Below are positions 40,850-53,027 of a DNA stretch of 64,000 nt, one piece after another. The stretch is from positions 5,339,501 through 5,403,500 of the forward strand of contig CM076947.1 in assembly GCA_039566865.1 (NCBI GenBank). Reading direction: 5' to 3'. This stretch comes from Aurelia coerulea. Lineage: Eukaryota > Cnidaria > Scyphozoa > Semaeostomeae > Ulmaridae. The notes beneath the pieces were generated by a model, which did not search any database, was not told where the DNA came from, and was given only the letters and a program-made list of their open reading frames with translations. Both the position numbers and the translations under genes were made by a program. Each line of letters begins with the position of its first letter. Positions within the stretch are counted from its first letter, which is position 1.

Positions 40850-42090
40850 GTTCTTCCAAGCTTCAAAAATTGCAGAATCGTCCCGCTAGAATTATTACAA
40901 ATAGTAGCTACGATGCTCCTGCTGAAGCTTTGATTACAGAGTTAAAATGGCCAACTGTGAGGGATATGATCAGAAGTGAGACTGTAACAACTGTATATAA
41001 ATCTGTTAATGGTCTCGCACCTGATTATCTCTCGCATTTGTTCGTTAGAAATTCTGATCGCAATATTATCAACCTTAGAAATCCCGAAACTGACTTGCTA
41101 GTGCCAGTCATGAAAACTAGTAATGGACAGAAAGCGTTCGCATTTTGCTGGAATGATCTCAGCCATGAGGCCAAGCAAGCTCCCTCTTTATCTTCTTTTA
41201 ACCCTATCCAGACTAGGGGGGGGGGCACAAAGTGCCCCCCCTAGTAAACTTTTCCACACAGCTCGTCAAGTATCTCTAGAATAGTCTAGCATTTTCGTGA
41301 CTTTTAGTTTCTATCTATGAGACGACTTTTCATGTCAATTTTAAAAGTTTTGACACTGATTCCGGGGGTCAACACATGCTTTTAAATTGAGTGCTCCGCA
41401 AAATAAATACATTTTAAGTCATAGCTTTGGAACCACTGCTTCTATGACAATGAGACAAACATTGTTGAACTCGTCTTGAAACAAGCTTTCATCTGATATA
41501 TAGTTTATTGATTTTTGATGACGTCATCAAGAATTGGTTGTTGCGCATGCGTACTGACGAAAAACCATGTTATGCTTCATTTTTAGAAAAATGAGTGACA
41601 TAATATGATGCAGCAGGTCTCTTTATGTATATTTAGCATTTTTTGCTATTTTTAAAAGTAATCTATAATCAATTTTAGACAAAAATCGCTTTTTTTCGTA
41701 CAAAATAAATAAATGATGACATCAGCAAAAATATTAGTGTTACAAAGCAAAAATTTCAAAATAAGAATTACAAGGATATAATCCTTCTTTGTCTCAAATC
41801 TCACATCAATATATTTTATAGATTTGGAGATACACTGCGACAAAGTACATGTGGTTTTACACCCAAATTAGCAACATTTGCTGACGTCAGCACTTAATCA
41901 CGTGACATAAACAAAAACAAATCACATCATCTTGTTTTCCTTATCATGTTTGTTACTTGTGCCAAGTTTCAAGTCTCTAGCACTTATGATTCTATGAAAA
42001 ACCAGTGCCCCCCCTAGTCTCCCCAGAGTTTCAAAAAGCCTAGTCTGGATAGGGTTAACAACAAGATACAAGGTGGATGGTAAATTTATT
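40850..42090 (+). pseudogene. LINE C-terminal fragment split by a TTAA-flanked element
   Basis: Reads KLQNRPARIITNSSYDAP, ELKWPTVRDMIRSETVTTVY and LFVRNSDRNIINLR, ending AFAFCWNDLSHEAKQAPSLS. These are the post-RT residues of a jockey/CR1-like LINE. At 41198-41201 (TTAA) the element 41202-42054 intervenes. After it the frame resumes as SSFNNKIQGGW and stops near 42082. A poly-G run at 40830 borders the left. Only the last ~130 residues survive. Confidence 0.65.
41202..42054. mobile_element. TTAA-flanked MITE (piggyBac-type ends)
   Basis: The ends CCCTATCCAGACTAGG and CCTAGTCTGGATAGGG are perfect inverted repeats, each bordered by TTAA (41198-41201 and 42055-42058). Removal rejoins the interrupted LINE frame. 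The 853-bp interior encodes nothing. The CCC start and TTAA duplication fit piggyBac-type mobilisation. Its ends differ from those of the piggyBac at 12912, so a different enzyme is implied. Confidence 0.8.
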
Positions 42091-42099
42091 TTAAATAGT

Positions 42100-42960
42100 T
42101 GTAGATAAATTATTTATGATTGTAATTAGTTTCCTTTTCCCGTCATTAATTTTAGTAGATTTTGTAATTTGTAAAGTTTTGGCACGGCCCCCTGAAAATC
42201 AGTCATACTGACTGACTGGGCTACCATGCATAAATAATTTTGAAATTAAAAATTCGTTCATTTGATTTTCTGGGTCATTTTGGCCCATTTTGGGTGATTC
42301 CATAGTTTAGCAATACCGCTTAACAAAAGAAATTGGAAAGAAACTGGTTCCAATTTTTGAAAGATTGACTGCGGATAGATTGCTCAAAAGGTGCAGGAGA
42401 AATTGCAGTCAAAACCTGATGAGTCAGTGCATAATTTGATTTGGCAATACTGCCCAAAAATCAGGTCACATCAGCACTTGTGCTGCCTATTTAGCAACCT
42501 GCCTGAAGGTTTCCTGGAAGATCATTTGTAGAAGGTGCAACCTGCATGGCTTTTTGCCAGTTTTCACTTGGATCGACTCTTTGTGAAACACTGTGCAAGT
42601 CCATTCAAATATACCCTGCCCGGTTGTTCAAAACTGGTATTATGCTGATACTGGATTAGGACTATGAAAATGACTACAGAATTATGCTTTTTATCCAGGA
42701 TTAGCGCTAATCATGGTTGGAAGTCGTAATAAGCTGTCCTTATTTCGCCATTGTAGCACCCATCCTCAAAAAAGTTGAAATCTTCCTCTGAGATGAGATC
42801 ATGCTTTCTTGTAAACTTGTTTTTTATTCTCCAAATGTGCTCCCCTTCCTTTGAGCTCTTTGATTGTTTCAGACTCTAACTGTTGCTGCTTCCTTACTCT
42901 TTTCAGGTACTGGACCTGTTGCCTATCCGGCTCATGTTTTTCCAACACTTCCTGTAATTT
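42100..42960. other. LINE 3' sequence, then no gene
   Basis: 42061-42260 is probably the LINE 3' untranslated part (TCAGTCATACTGACTGACTGGGC). I see nothing I can support from 42260 to 42960. Confidence 0.4.
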
Positions 42961-43265
42961 GCTCTCCAGTTTTTATCCTAGTTCATTTGATTCATCAAGT
43001 TGCTTTGTAAGGTTATTATTTTGTGGTCTTTTCGTTGCTCTCGCTTTTTTACATTTCTAGGATTAAATTTTGACACTGCCAGGTCTAATTTTTCGTTTAC
43101 TTTCTCATACTTCTTGCGCAACATGTTTAATTCACTTTCAAGTCTCCTTCTTTCCACAATATGATTCTGTTCTAGCTTTATTGTTGAGGATCCCAAATTT
43201 TCAAAAATAACTTGAAGATCAGCAAGCGAGGTTGACATAACAGATATTGTTTCATAACAGCTTAT
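42960..43265 (-). pseudogene. Coiled-coil segment of an orphan cnidarian gene family
   Basis: The minus strand reads IVERRRLESELNMLRKKYEK, then FNPRNVKKREQRKDHKIITL. This combines a heptad-rich helix with the 'vRNVnkk.krRd..i..L' motif. I recall the motif from many uncharacterised cnidarian repeat genes. A partial TA-flanked element end (CAGGGTGTCCCATAAAAATT) begins at 43278 and truncates it. Confidence 0.4.
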
Positions 43266-43435
43266 TATTTCTTCTACAGGGTGTCCCATAAAAATTGTGC
43301 CCAGTTTGTCTGAAGATTGCAACAATGTACTGGAGTCTGCTGGAGCTATATGGACCAAATTAAGGCCATACATATTTGTTAAAAATCAATATTTACATGT
43401 CAGTCCAGGTCCCACATGAAAATGCTTACCAACTA

Positions 43436-43629
43436 CAGGGTGTCCCAAAAAACATGTGTGCTGTTTGAGTGGCTTCTGCGGAGCAGCCATAAATCAAATT
43501 TTTCATTTTTTTAAGATTCTTGACAGAAGAGATTTCAAATGAAATGTTGACACCGAGTTTGAGTAAATCTGATTACTAGTTGCTGATTTATGGAGCAAGG
43601 AAGACACAATTATTGGCTGCCTCGAAACC
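43436..43629. mobile_element. TA-flanked element, left part, split by the nested insertions
   Basis: Starts CAGGGTGTCCCAAAAAACAT after TA and matches the complete copy at 61977-62723 up to CTCGAAACC. The continuation (AGAGGATTCATTATTGTCC) is found at 63424, 19.8 kb away. The 9 bp CTCGAAACC is present at both edges (43621-43629 and 63415-63423), so the intervening DNA is an insertion. Confidence 0.8.
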
Positions 43630-44199
43630 CCGGGGGGGTTACTTGGGCCAAAAGATGACGGGGGCGTGCCACCCAAATTGTAGCGTCATACCCACCCTTA
43701 TCAATTCACATACTTTTTTCGTACCCACTTTTAAGGATTTGGAGAAAAACATACCCAGTTTTATGGTTTCCAAATTGAACTGTATGTAACATGCAAGGGA
43801 TTGAATAAGAACGTAAATAAACTACAACTGACATTTTATATGTTTTTTCTTTATAAGAAACTTGGATCTGGCCATAGCACTAAAAGTTTCATAATTCAAC
43901 AAGCAAATTTTCGCATTTTAGTACTAGAAAGCTTCTTGATTTGTTTCTCATCTTTTAAACTCATGAATTGCCACTGTGGTCCCAACACTGCTGCAGATAT
44001 GTTTCTTGAGATCTACAGTGGCGGCCTGGCTTTTTTCGTCCAGTGGGGCCGGCAGCGAAATGGCGCCCCTTTATATCAAGCATAGTCGTCAAGTTTCTGA
44101 CGAGATTGGCAATGTTGCAACTTTCTTACGCTTACTCTTTTGAGACCCTGACCTGTCCCAAGGCTAGATTCAGACATGAGTGACTAATGTAAATTGTGA

Positions 44200-44671
44200 C
44201 GGTCTAGGGGCGAAGCCCACAAGAAAATTTATTGCAATAGGGGCAAATTAAATGAGGGGTCTGAGGGCAAGGGGTTAGGAAAAAACTTTGGACCACACCA
44301 TTTACTTTGGCTTAGAATGCATCTTCTAATACTACGAGGATTATTTTTGAAGAAACATCCTTTACTTTTGCTTAAAACTCATCGCCTAATATCATGCTTG
44401 CCTTTAGCGACGAGGAAACCTAATAGTTTTGTGACAGCTATCATCCTATAAATCAAAGCACGAGGAACATTTTTGAAGAAACATCCTTTACTTTTGCTTA
44501 CAATCATTTGCGTGGCCAGGGTAAATTAAGAGGAGGGATTGAAATGAGGGGGTCTGGGGGCAAAGCCCCCAGGAAAATTTTTGGGGCCACGTCCTTTACT
44601 TTGGCTTAGAATGCATCTCCCAATATCATACTTGCCACTAGCGACAAGAAAACTTTGATAGTTTTGTGACA
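44200..44671. repeat. hAT-type repeat body with tandem TTTACTTTGGCTTAGAATGC units (left flank)
   Basis: Units with CTTTACTTTGGCTTAGAATG and CTTGCCACTAGCGACAAGAA recur about every 100-130 bp. A GGGGGTCTGGGGGCAAAGCC hairpin sits at 44549. The same family continues at 62992-63245, on the other side of the MULE, and appears inside the hAT-like element at 46577-46993. Confidence 0.65.
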
Positions 44672-44797
44672 CGACGGGTGTAATTTACGGAATCCGGAAC
44701 TGCGGAATTTGGGAATCCGGAATCACGGAACTACGGAATTACGGAACTGGGAACTGCGGAATTACGGAACTGTGCCATAGGTATAAATTGCAGAACA
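44672..44797 (+). repeat. MULE terminal inverted repeat, left
   Basis: 126 bp, identical to the complement of 62866-62991. Internally it alternates ACGGAACT, GCGGAATT and ATCCGGAA. Confidence 0.85.
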
Positions 44798-45488
44798 TGA
44801 ATGATCTATATAGTTTATGGGCGAAATATCAATATTTTGAGATACATCTTTGAAGGAAGATTTAAAGGATAATCTGTAAACCATATATTATGCACTATCT
44901 TCAAATTGTTTATGGTTTTTCTTCGACCAAATATGATATCCTTCCAATTGTCCAGTTCCTGCAAAGCAGAAAGTTCTTCAACAATGAGCCAATAGACGAT
45001 TACGCTAAAGATGGCAGATAGAAATTTTTTACGCTTTTTACCGCAATATATTGCGTTCTTTAATCAAATTCCTATAGAATCGTTAAAGATTCGTAATTGG
45101 AGCGCAATGCATCTTGGTAAAAAGTTCCTCGCCGCCATTTTTAACGCAATCGTCTATTGGCAAAGAGTTTCTCTGATGATTGGTGTGGTGGATAACAACC
45201 ATTGCGTTTTAATTTCTCAAGATTAGTGCATTATGCATTATTGCATTATGCACAATTATTAGGAACCTAATCATCATCATTCAATAGAATAAGTACTCAT
45301 TTTCCGAAAATGAAACTTGCAGTTTCATAATTTTTGAAATTGCCAAGACATCATTTGCGGACACCCGGGACATGCGAAAACATAAACAAAAGTATTTACT
45401 TTTCATAACATAGAAATAGAATAACAACATAAAATAACAGAAAACTAATATGTCAAAAACAAACGTTTCAATATGAAATAACATAACA
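44798..45488. other. MULE interior, no gene
   Basis: AT-rich. CCTCGCCGCCATTTTTAACGC is near 45127, and a run of AACATAA words is at 45400-45440. No coding signal is seen. Confidence 0.4.
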
Positions 45489-45882
45489 CCGGGGGGGGGG
45501 GGGGGGTTACTCCCATTATAGTCTAACAGGGGGATCCAGTCGGTTTGTGGGTCTTACGAAATGGCTACCAAATGACCCTTTTTGTCAAGCAAATACTACT
45601 AATTCTAAATTCAACTCAGTAGGCTCCTCCGCATGGCAATATTATCGTCGCAGCAATAATGATCAATAAGTTTTGAAGTTTTCCTGCTTTGTTCGGTCTG
45701 CAGAAAATGTTCACTACTAGATGATACCAAATGGCCCAATTTTAGGTCCACGAACTATCATGGAGGTTTCTGTGAAAATATGTTACTTGAGTGTATTTTT
45801 AAAAATTGTTTGCTCTGGCCCTTGCCCTTTTAACCCAGACTGAACCCCATGTTAGGCAACACTGGGAGTACCCCCCTCCCGG
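45489..45882. mobile_element. Poly-G-ended MITE, 394 bp
   Basis: The ends CCGGGGGG...TTACTCCCA and TGGGAGTACCCCCCTCCCGG are inverted repeats. GAAATAACATAACA stands on both sides (45475-45488 and 45883-45896). The 14-bp match may be a shorter duplication plus chance extension in an AACATAA-rich site. It is non-coding and related to the element at 43630. Confidence 0.75.
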
Positions 45883-46435
45883 GAAATAACATAACAAGCA
45901 AAAGTTTTTGCTTCTCGTAACATAGCTTTGACCATATCTGGATAGTAGCTTACAAACGGGTAGGGTCAGATCATACCTCATTGGAATCGAATATTGGAGG
46001 GTATTGGATACAGAAATATCTCATGATTTTAATGTTTTGGTCTGTGATGAATCTGCAGATAATCGACTAGGTGTCCCAAAAATTACTTGTTTGAAAAAAT
46101 ATCATAATTGCCGGCAATGAACGATTTAAAACGGCAAAATTAATAGTAGATATTTATAAACTGATGCTTTCCTTAGCTTTTGCAACGTCTGGGCTTATAA
46201 TTCTTGTCATTCAGTTAGTTTCAGATGCTTTATGCTGGGAGGTTCAGCCAGAAAACCATCTCTTCTCCATGAAAGTTAAAATTACTCAAAGCTACAAAAC
46301 ATTCAAAACATAACAAAGTTTTAACAAACACATGATAATATTCTCATATGAAGCTGATAATCATTCACTGTCATTTTAGTTGTCCCTTCCTTATACAACT
46401 ACCGTATATCAAACGAACAAAAATTCAAAACAAAC

Positions 46436-47586
46436 CAGGGGCGTCGTGGGGCCTGTATATTAGGGGGGCCAAGGTCACGAAATTTCCGAAAAATAAATTT
46501 TTTAACTTCGCCTTTTTCTCCGTTTGCGAGACGCTTGCAGTGGCTAACGAAAAATTTTTGGGTTTGTTTCCGTTATCAGCGGCGTTGCCAGGGTAAATTA
46601 AATGGGGGGAATCTAAATGAGGGGGTCTGGGGGCGAAGCCCCCAGGAAAATTTTTTGGCGCCACGCCCTTTACTTTGGCTTAGAATGCATCTCTCAATAT
46701 CATGCTTGCCATTAGCTACAAGAGAACTTTGATAGTTTCGTGAACAGTTATCCTATGAATCAGAGCACGAGGAAAATTTTTGAAGAAAGATCCTTTACTT
46801 TGGCTTAGAATGCATCTCCCAATATCATTATTGCCAGTGCTAAAATGGAAGATTTCACATTTCTCCGAAAATTCTTACCCAACCTATACCCAGCTATTTT
46901 CTCCTCGGTTTTAGAGGAATCTCGAGGATCATCTTTCGCAAAAGTGTGGGGGGCAATTGCCCCCCATTCCCCCCCCCCGTGGCCACGCCACTGGCTGTTA
47001 TGTTAGGAATAAATAACCGCGACGAAGAGGCCAATCCTACTGGGATGAAACCCAAAGGTTAGGCCCGTCGGAACGAAATTGATATTCGGGTTTGCTGAAC
47101 TCAAATGCGAGCGAAGCGAGCAAAAATGGGGTCCAGGGGCTCGCCCCTGGGCAAATTTTTTACGACGACACTGTTTACATCATTAGAAAGTGCCCCTTTT
47201 TGCAAAGAAGTCGCCGCTGAAAGGAGTAGCAGAACTTGACTGACGGAAGGCTCCTTGGAAATTTTCAATCTTCCGAAGCGATAGATGAGCTCTTTCTAAA
47301 ATGTCTTCATACAAAACTTACAAAAAGTCTTGTTTTGAATTTTTAAGGCTCTGCTACACGATGATAAGTCATACGCATTGTATGTAACTCTGCTTTGCTA
47401 ACACCAGAACAGACGAGAACAGATGTGTGGAAAATTTCTACCGGAATGCAACGAAAAGGGCACGTGTTGCAGAACCCAAAGTCAGTTGTTTTCCGACGAA
47501 AACGTTAAAATTTCCGAAAAATCTAACGATTTGAATTTTAGGGTGGGCCATGGCCCCCCCTTCCCCCCCCGGCCACGACGCCCCTG
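46436..47586. mobile_element. hAT-type element, non-autonomous, 8-bp target duplication
   Basis: The ends CAGGGGCGTCGTGG and CCACGACGCCCCTG are perfect 14-bp inverted repeats. They are bordered by AAACAAAC on both sides (46428-46435 and 47587-47594), the 8-bp duplication typical of hAT. The CAG start is also typical. No transposase is seen. A second hAT-like element lies inside it at 46577-46993. Confidence 0.85.
46577..46993. mobile_element. hAT-type element nested in another hAT-type element
   Basis: The ends CAGCGGCGTTGCCAGGG and CCGTGGCCACGCCACTG pair with a few mismatches. The 8-bp flanks TCCGTTAT and GCTGTTAT agree at six positions. The body carries two TTTACTTTGGCTTAGAATGC units and a GGGGGCGAAGCCCCC hairpin. 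Confidence 0.65.
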
Positions 47587-49313
47587 AAACAAACAAACAA
47601 ACAAACAAATTGTAGCTTAACAATTAATGCAGTACACCATCTGCCTTTATATTGAAATAATTTGGTCAGAGTAAAGTGGACCATTTTGAAAAACCCGGGA
47701 ATGTGGACAGACGAATCCAGCAACAAAGTTGAAAATGGACATCAAACTATCTAACAGTCTTAAAGTTGGTGACATTTCCCTCATCCTAAAATGAGGAAGT
47801 GATCGATCAGAAGAAGAAAAGGGCTGCTCTAGTCATCTAATAAGAAGCAAAATATTTTGTAAACGACAGCACACAGCAATCCATCAAATCTAACGTGTAC
47901 GTGCCAAACGCCGACAAACGACGCATCAGTCATCCAAATTTAGTCCAAATTCCCTCCACAATAGTTGGCAGTGAACATCAGACAACAGGCGCTCCACTCG
48001 ATCTGTCACGAAAAAGTTCTCCTTTTGGTCGAGTCCTCCCTTTGGAACGCAGCTTTTCAGAGGATGATAGTAGACGTATTCCGGTTTCGTTGAAATCCTT
48101 ACTATGCCCGCACCCCGAGAACCCCGTGGTCTGAATGATCTGAATTCCTTTCTGCGAATAAATACATCAAATGGCGCTGCTGGAGGATCAGAATTTCCAT
48201 TTTCCCTCACCTGGGCACTGCATCCATGGCATTTATAGGCACTGGTGTCAGTGATGAACACGAGCTCAAATTTTTCGATTTCTTGTTCTCTTGCGGTGGC
48301 AGCTACGGAAGGTGATAAACTAAAAGGATCGTTGAAGGTGCTTATATCCCTTGCTTGCTTTTTCTGACTGCGTGCTTTTCCTTTCTGTTTCTCGTTATCT
48401 TTTCTCCCTGCATATAGCGGAATTGAACTTTGTATAATACTTTGGAAAGTTGGTTTGCAACGAAGCAGATAACTCTCCAAATGATCTAGACCGTGTGCCA
48501 CAGCCAGGGTATGAGCACAAATCTTCCTCATCGTATACATAGGACACTTTGCATCGCAAGCAAGACTAAGTCCTCCTGCCCATGAGATTTTCACCTCGTG
48601 TAGACCAGTACCACTCAATGAGATTACAACTCGAGAATTCTCTTTACCCGGGCAGGGACCAATACCTCCCTGCTCAATGATTTTTCCAGCATTGGTCCAG
48701 CTACCAAAAGACGACGGTGGCAATCCTGACTTTGAAAAATCTCCAAGATTTCAGAGAACACAGGTGCAGCTTTGCTTGATTGCAGCTGTCTGATTGATTT
48801 TGCTTCTTTTTGGGTAGTTTCGATGTCTTGTCTTCGTGAAGACATAGTGGACGACGAAATAGTCTCAAAAGACATCTCAGGGGCATCTGCTTCTGTGGGC
48901 ATCGGCTGGCTTCGTACAGGCACTGCAACTGGATCTTGGAAAAGTGCAGCAGTAGGGTTGTTGCGGGAGGATTCATCAATTTTCAAAAGTTTTTGACTTC
49001 TCTCCGCTGGTGTCATTTGCAGCCACTCTGCTATTGTCGTTTCATGCTTTTGCATTCTTTTTGTGAGTCGATACGGCCCTTGTTGGTACGTTGCTCGTTG
49101 AATATTTCTTCTGGTCTCCATTACCATCATTTCATATGTTTGAAATGCTCCCACCATTGAACTTTTAAACTAAAAGTGCAAAATTTTGCAGAAATCAATA
49201 TTCTACAGCAATCATATGACACTCAAATCGAAATCTTATAGACGAACAGCAAAGAACATCTTTTGACTTACCGTTGAAGATAAGAATTACCTGTAATATG
49301 CCATTTCAGTATA

Positions 49314-49916
49314 CCGGGTGCGCCAAAATAAACTATACACGTTTGTCAGGCCACAATAAATCGTACACTGGACCGATTTTGAAGATTTATGACTTAAACG
49401 TTAGCAGAAAGCCTGAATTAGATACTGGGATATTTTGCAAAAATTTTCATGTTCAGTTTTCAGAGCTAGTAGCGAATTCTTATAAATTTAGTTTTCGAAT
49501 ACACTGAAAACGATCAAAAAACATCGATCACGTTTTCTAAAGAATCGACGTGAATGGATAAAGAGAGAACTTGTTCGTGGTGATTTGCGATTTAGAAATC
49601 AACCAATTGTAATCTGCCGTACGAGAGTTCGTACTTAACCCCCAAACCCCCCTGAAAACGTTTTCTCTTTGTTCATTCATGTTGAATATTATAAAATTTG
49701 ATCGACGTGTTTTTATCGTTTTCAATGTTTTCGAAAATGAACATTCTAAGAAACTCGCTTCCAGCTCAAAAAACTGATAACGGACAAATTTGCAAAAAGT
49801 CCTAGAATCTAATTCAGGCTTTCTGCTAAAGATTAAGTCATAAATCTTCAAAATCAGTCCAATGTACGATTTATTGTGGCCTGCCAAACGTGCATAGTTT
49901 ATTTTGGCGCACCCGG
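49314..49916. mobile_element. TA-flanked MITE with long arms, in a MULE intron
   Basis: The ends CCGGGTGCGCCAAAATAAAC and its complement are bordered by TA on both sides. Pairing continues for ~115 bp through AATAAATCGTACA and AAGATTTATGACTTAA. It is 603 bp and non-coding. It lies in the third intron of the transposase gene. Confidence 0.8.
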
Positions 49917-49919
49917 TAT

Positions 49920-50533
49920 GCGTATCGATAATGAAAGAGAACTATTAAAAAATGGTAAACTTCATTAAAAATGATTCAAATCTAAATCCCTAAATGTGGT
50001 GAAATGAAACGCCATGAAGGCCTTCAAAACAGTAAACTTTGGACCTTGGATCTACAAGGTTACCTACAATTACTTACGACATTGTTGACCCACTCTAAGA
50101 TTTAAATTTGTTTGCCTCTGTCCATCCCCCTCTCCCCTAGTCAATGTTACAATACCAGAAAACAGTTGCAGAAATACGCGTATTACCTCGACCAGGTGCT
50201 CTTTCCTAAACGACATTGACAGGGGGGGATGTGGGGACGGAAATGTAATTCATTTCTTTTCAGTGTCTCAACAATTTTGCAAGTGATTGTTGGTTGTCGG
50301 TTAAAATCTACCACTGGTGACAATGCATGTAAGCACTGAAAAAGTGTTTCATTTTCCGTGATGACACTAATTTAGCTTTATCGATAGTAGCAATTATTGC
50401 TATTTGGAAAAGGAAAATCAAACCACCTTGGTTGTCTCTCATTCCTGTTCTTCTTCCTTCTTAGCAACTAAAAGGTAAAGCACGGAAGTTGACGTTAGGG
50501 AAAGACACTCGTATCAATGCATCAAATACTCAC
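49920..50533. other. Remainder of MULE intron 3, nothing identified
   Basis: No repeat ends or exons are seen between the MITE and the donor of exon 3 at 50533. Confidence 0.4.
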
Positions 50534-53027
50534 TGCTGCTGTTCCAGCTCCGGATTCGTCATATTTTTCACGAATTTGCTGCTTATATTTGTTGTTTAGA
50601 CTTTCAGCTGCATTGTTATAGAAATAGTCATCTCCCAAACCCAATGAACGCCTCAAAGGAAGCAGCATTCCACGGCAAATATCATCAGCTAGAAAAACAT
50701 TGAAGTAGTGGTGGAAATCTTCTCCCCAAAGACCTTCACGTTGGTATACCTTTTCGCGAAATTCTTCTGCTGTCATAGAATCAGCTAGTCCTCTCAGTTG
50801 CAATCTTTCATTCCCAAATATATCATTTATGACTTCATCTGCGTCTAATGGACAATTCAGTTTCTCCATTTCTCTGCGAATATCGTCCTTTATGTGTTTG
50901 ATACAAGGCAGGAATGTAACACCTTTTAATGGCTTCATGAACGACTTCTGGCTTGAATCTCTGTCTCCACCTACGAATCGCAATTTTTCGAAGGCACTGT
51001 TTCTCTCAAGACATCCATGTGCAAACGAAAGGAAGTTTTCTGCATCCATGCTACAATGAAACATGCAAGGGCCAGGCAAAAAAACTTGCTTTTCATTTCC
51101 AGCATGATAAACTTTTGTGCTTCGATAGTTTGTTGGGGTTACATAGAAATCCCCTACTCCATAGGTGGTATCCAGAGCAAAAATTGATGTTGATTCTGGT
51201 TTGCAACACTCATCTGCTATCTCTTTTAAAAGCCATTCAGGACAATACAGGCAATAAGGGGATGGTTTGAACTCAAGCCGCCACATCGAAGATGACTTTC
51301 TAATGTCGATCAGCTTGACATATTTGTCTGGCTCTTTCTCGTCACTGCGAATCCTTTTACGCATGCTTTTTATCTGTTGTATGTTTCTTGGAACATCCCC
51401 AAAACTCTCAATATGCAATGAATCACCGGAGTTTTGATAAGTTCTATCAAATATGGCTGTTGGTCTAGCACGTGTGGATGCCTGTCGCTTCAAATGGTCT
51501 TTAGTGCTTTGGGCAACTTGATAGAATGGCTTTCCTGTCTTTCCATGCTTCTTTGGGTTCGTTGCCAGTGAAAAAGTATTCGACCAGTCCTAAAGTCATT
51601 TCTACGTTGCCATTGAGCTCTGTAGAGATGGAACTGTTAACAATTGCCTTTTCAAACCTCTCCCTTGATACTTTGTTTGCAAGCACAGTCGTTGTGACTC
51701 TTCTAAAGTCGGGATACTTGCTGTGCTTCCAGTATTGAGTGACTACTATGTAACTGTTTTCATCTAGATGTGGAAAAGCACTCCTTTTCTTTGGAAGCTT
51801 TGTGTCTTCAACCACATTACCATCTGCCACCTTTAGTAAACGAGCTGAGTAACTCAGGTTGGTGAAAGAACCGAGGTCAGTGATCAGCCAATCTCTAGGA
51901 TCTCCTTGGTTTGACCTATCAACAAGAAATCCTCCATTTTCTTGGACTCGAAGTGGTCGCTTACGACTGATTTTGCACCTCTCTGGCTTCAAGATTACAG
52001 CTAATCTTAGAACTGACCCAAGCTCTGCTTTTCCCTTGTACAAATATGGGACTTCTGTTGTGTAGTGTTCTATTGGTTCACTGTTGAAAAGTTATAAAGA
52101 ACTTTAAGTGCATATATCGATTAACTGCAAGTACCCCAGGGGGGGGGGGGCTTGGTAATTCAAGGCGACGTACCAGTTGCAGAATTTAAGGTCTTTAATT
52201 CTAAATTTACTACCTCTTAGGGTAGAAAATTCCCAAATTTGCTACCGCTTAGGACTGTGAAAAAATTATATGATTAGCTCGTGGAGTTTCGACAAAGTTT
52301 GAGGAATCGAATTGTTGTTAGGAAGATTCTTTGGCAAGAGAAGTCAACCAGTTATTCAATCTTCCTCTAAAATGGATTTGCTAGCAAACGCATTTTGCCC
52401 CACTAAGATTCAAGCACTTGTTTGTTTTTTTAGTTAGCGAATTTTACAAACCGATGTGCTGATGCAAAGTCTCAATTAGATAAAAATAAACGAGAAAGGT
52501 GCGCATTTTAATGGAATCCATTAATGTCTTAACAATTCGTAGGATCTATTTTTGAGCCTGGTAATACACTGTTAACTCCAGCTAGTCGGAAGAATATGCA
52601 GAAATTTCTAGCTCAGTTTTTCCTAGAATGTTAACAATTGAAATCTTGCCCTCTCTTCACCTTGCTAGAATTAATTACAAGTTAGCATTTCGCTCAAATC
52701 TTTAAAAAGGTCAGTACAATTCTATCACAGTTTTCTTTCATTTCAATGGCTTGGAAGGAACTAAGGGCTTGTTTACATGAGGTGGGCCAGCCCACCTAAG
52801 TGGGCTGGCTCACTCAGGTGAGATGGTTTTCACGGGTGTTTACATGAAAAGAGTTTCATCCCACTCAGGCGGGCTGGCCTCTTTGTCGTGCCATAATCTG
52901 GGTGCCACACGCCACAAACAAACAAACCAAACATAAACTTTTGGTTGCGAGCAACTAATTTTTTACTAAAATAGCGGGAAGTTCCGTTGCTATTGCAAAG
53001 TTGTTAAAACACACCCTGCCAATTTAT

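Noticed and set aside
48772..52065. Plus-strand open frames over the MULE gene
   Set aside because: Antisense shadows of the spliced minus-strand transposase.
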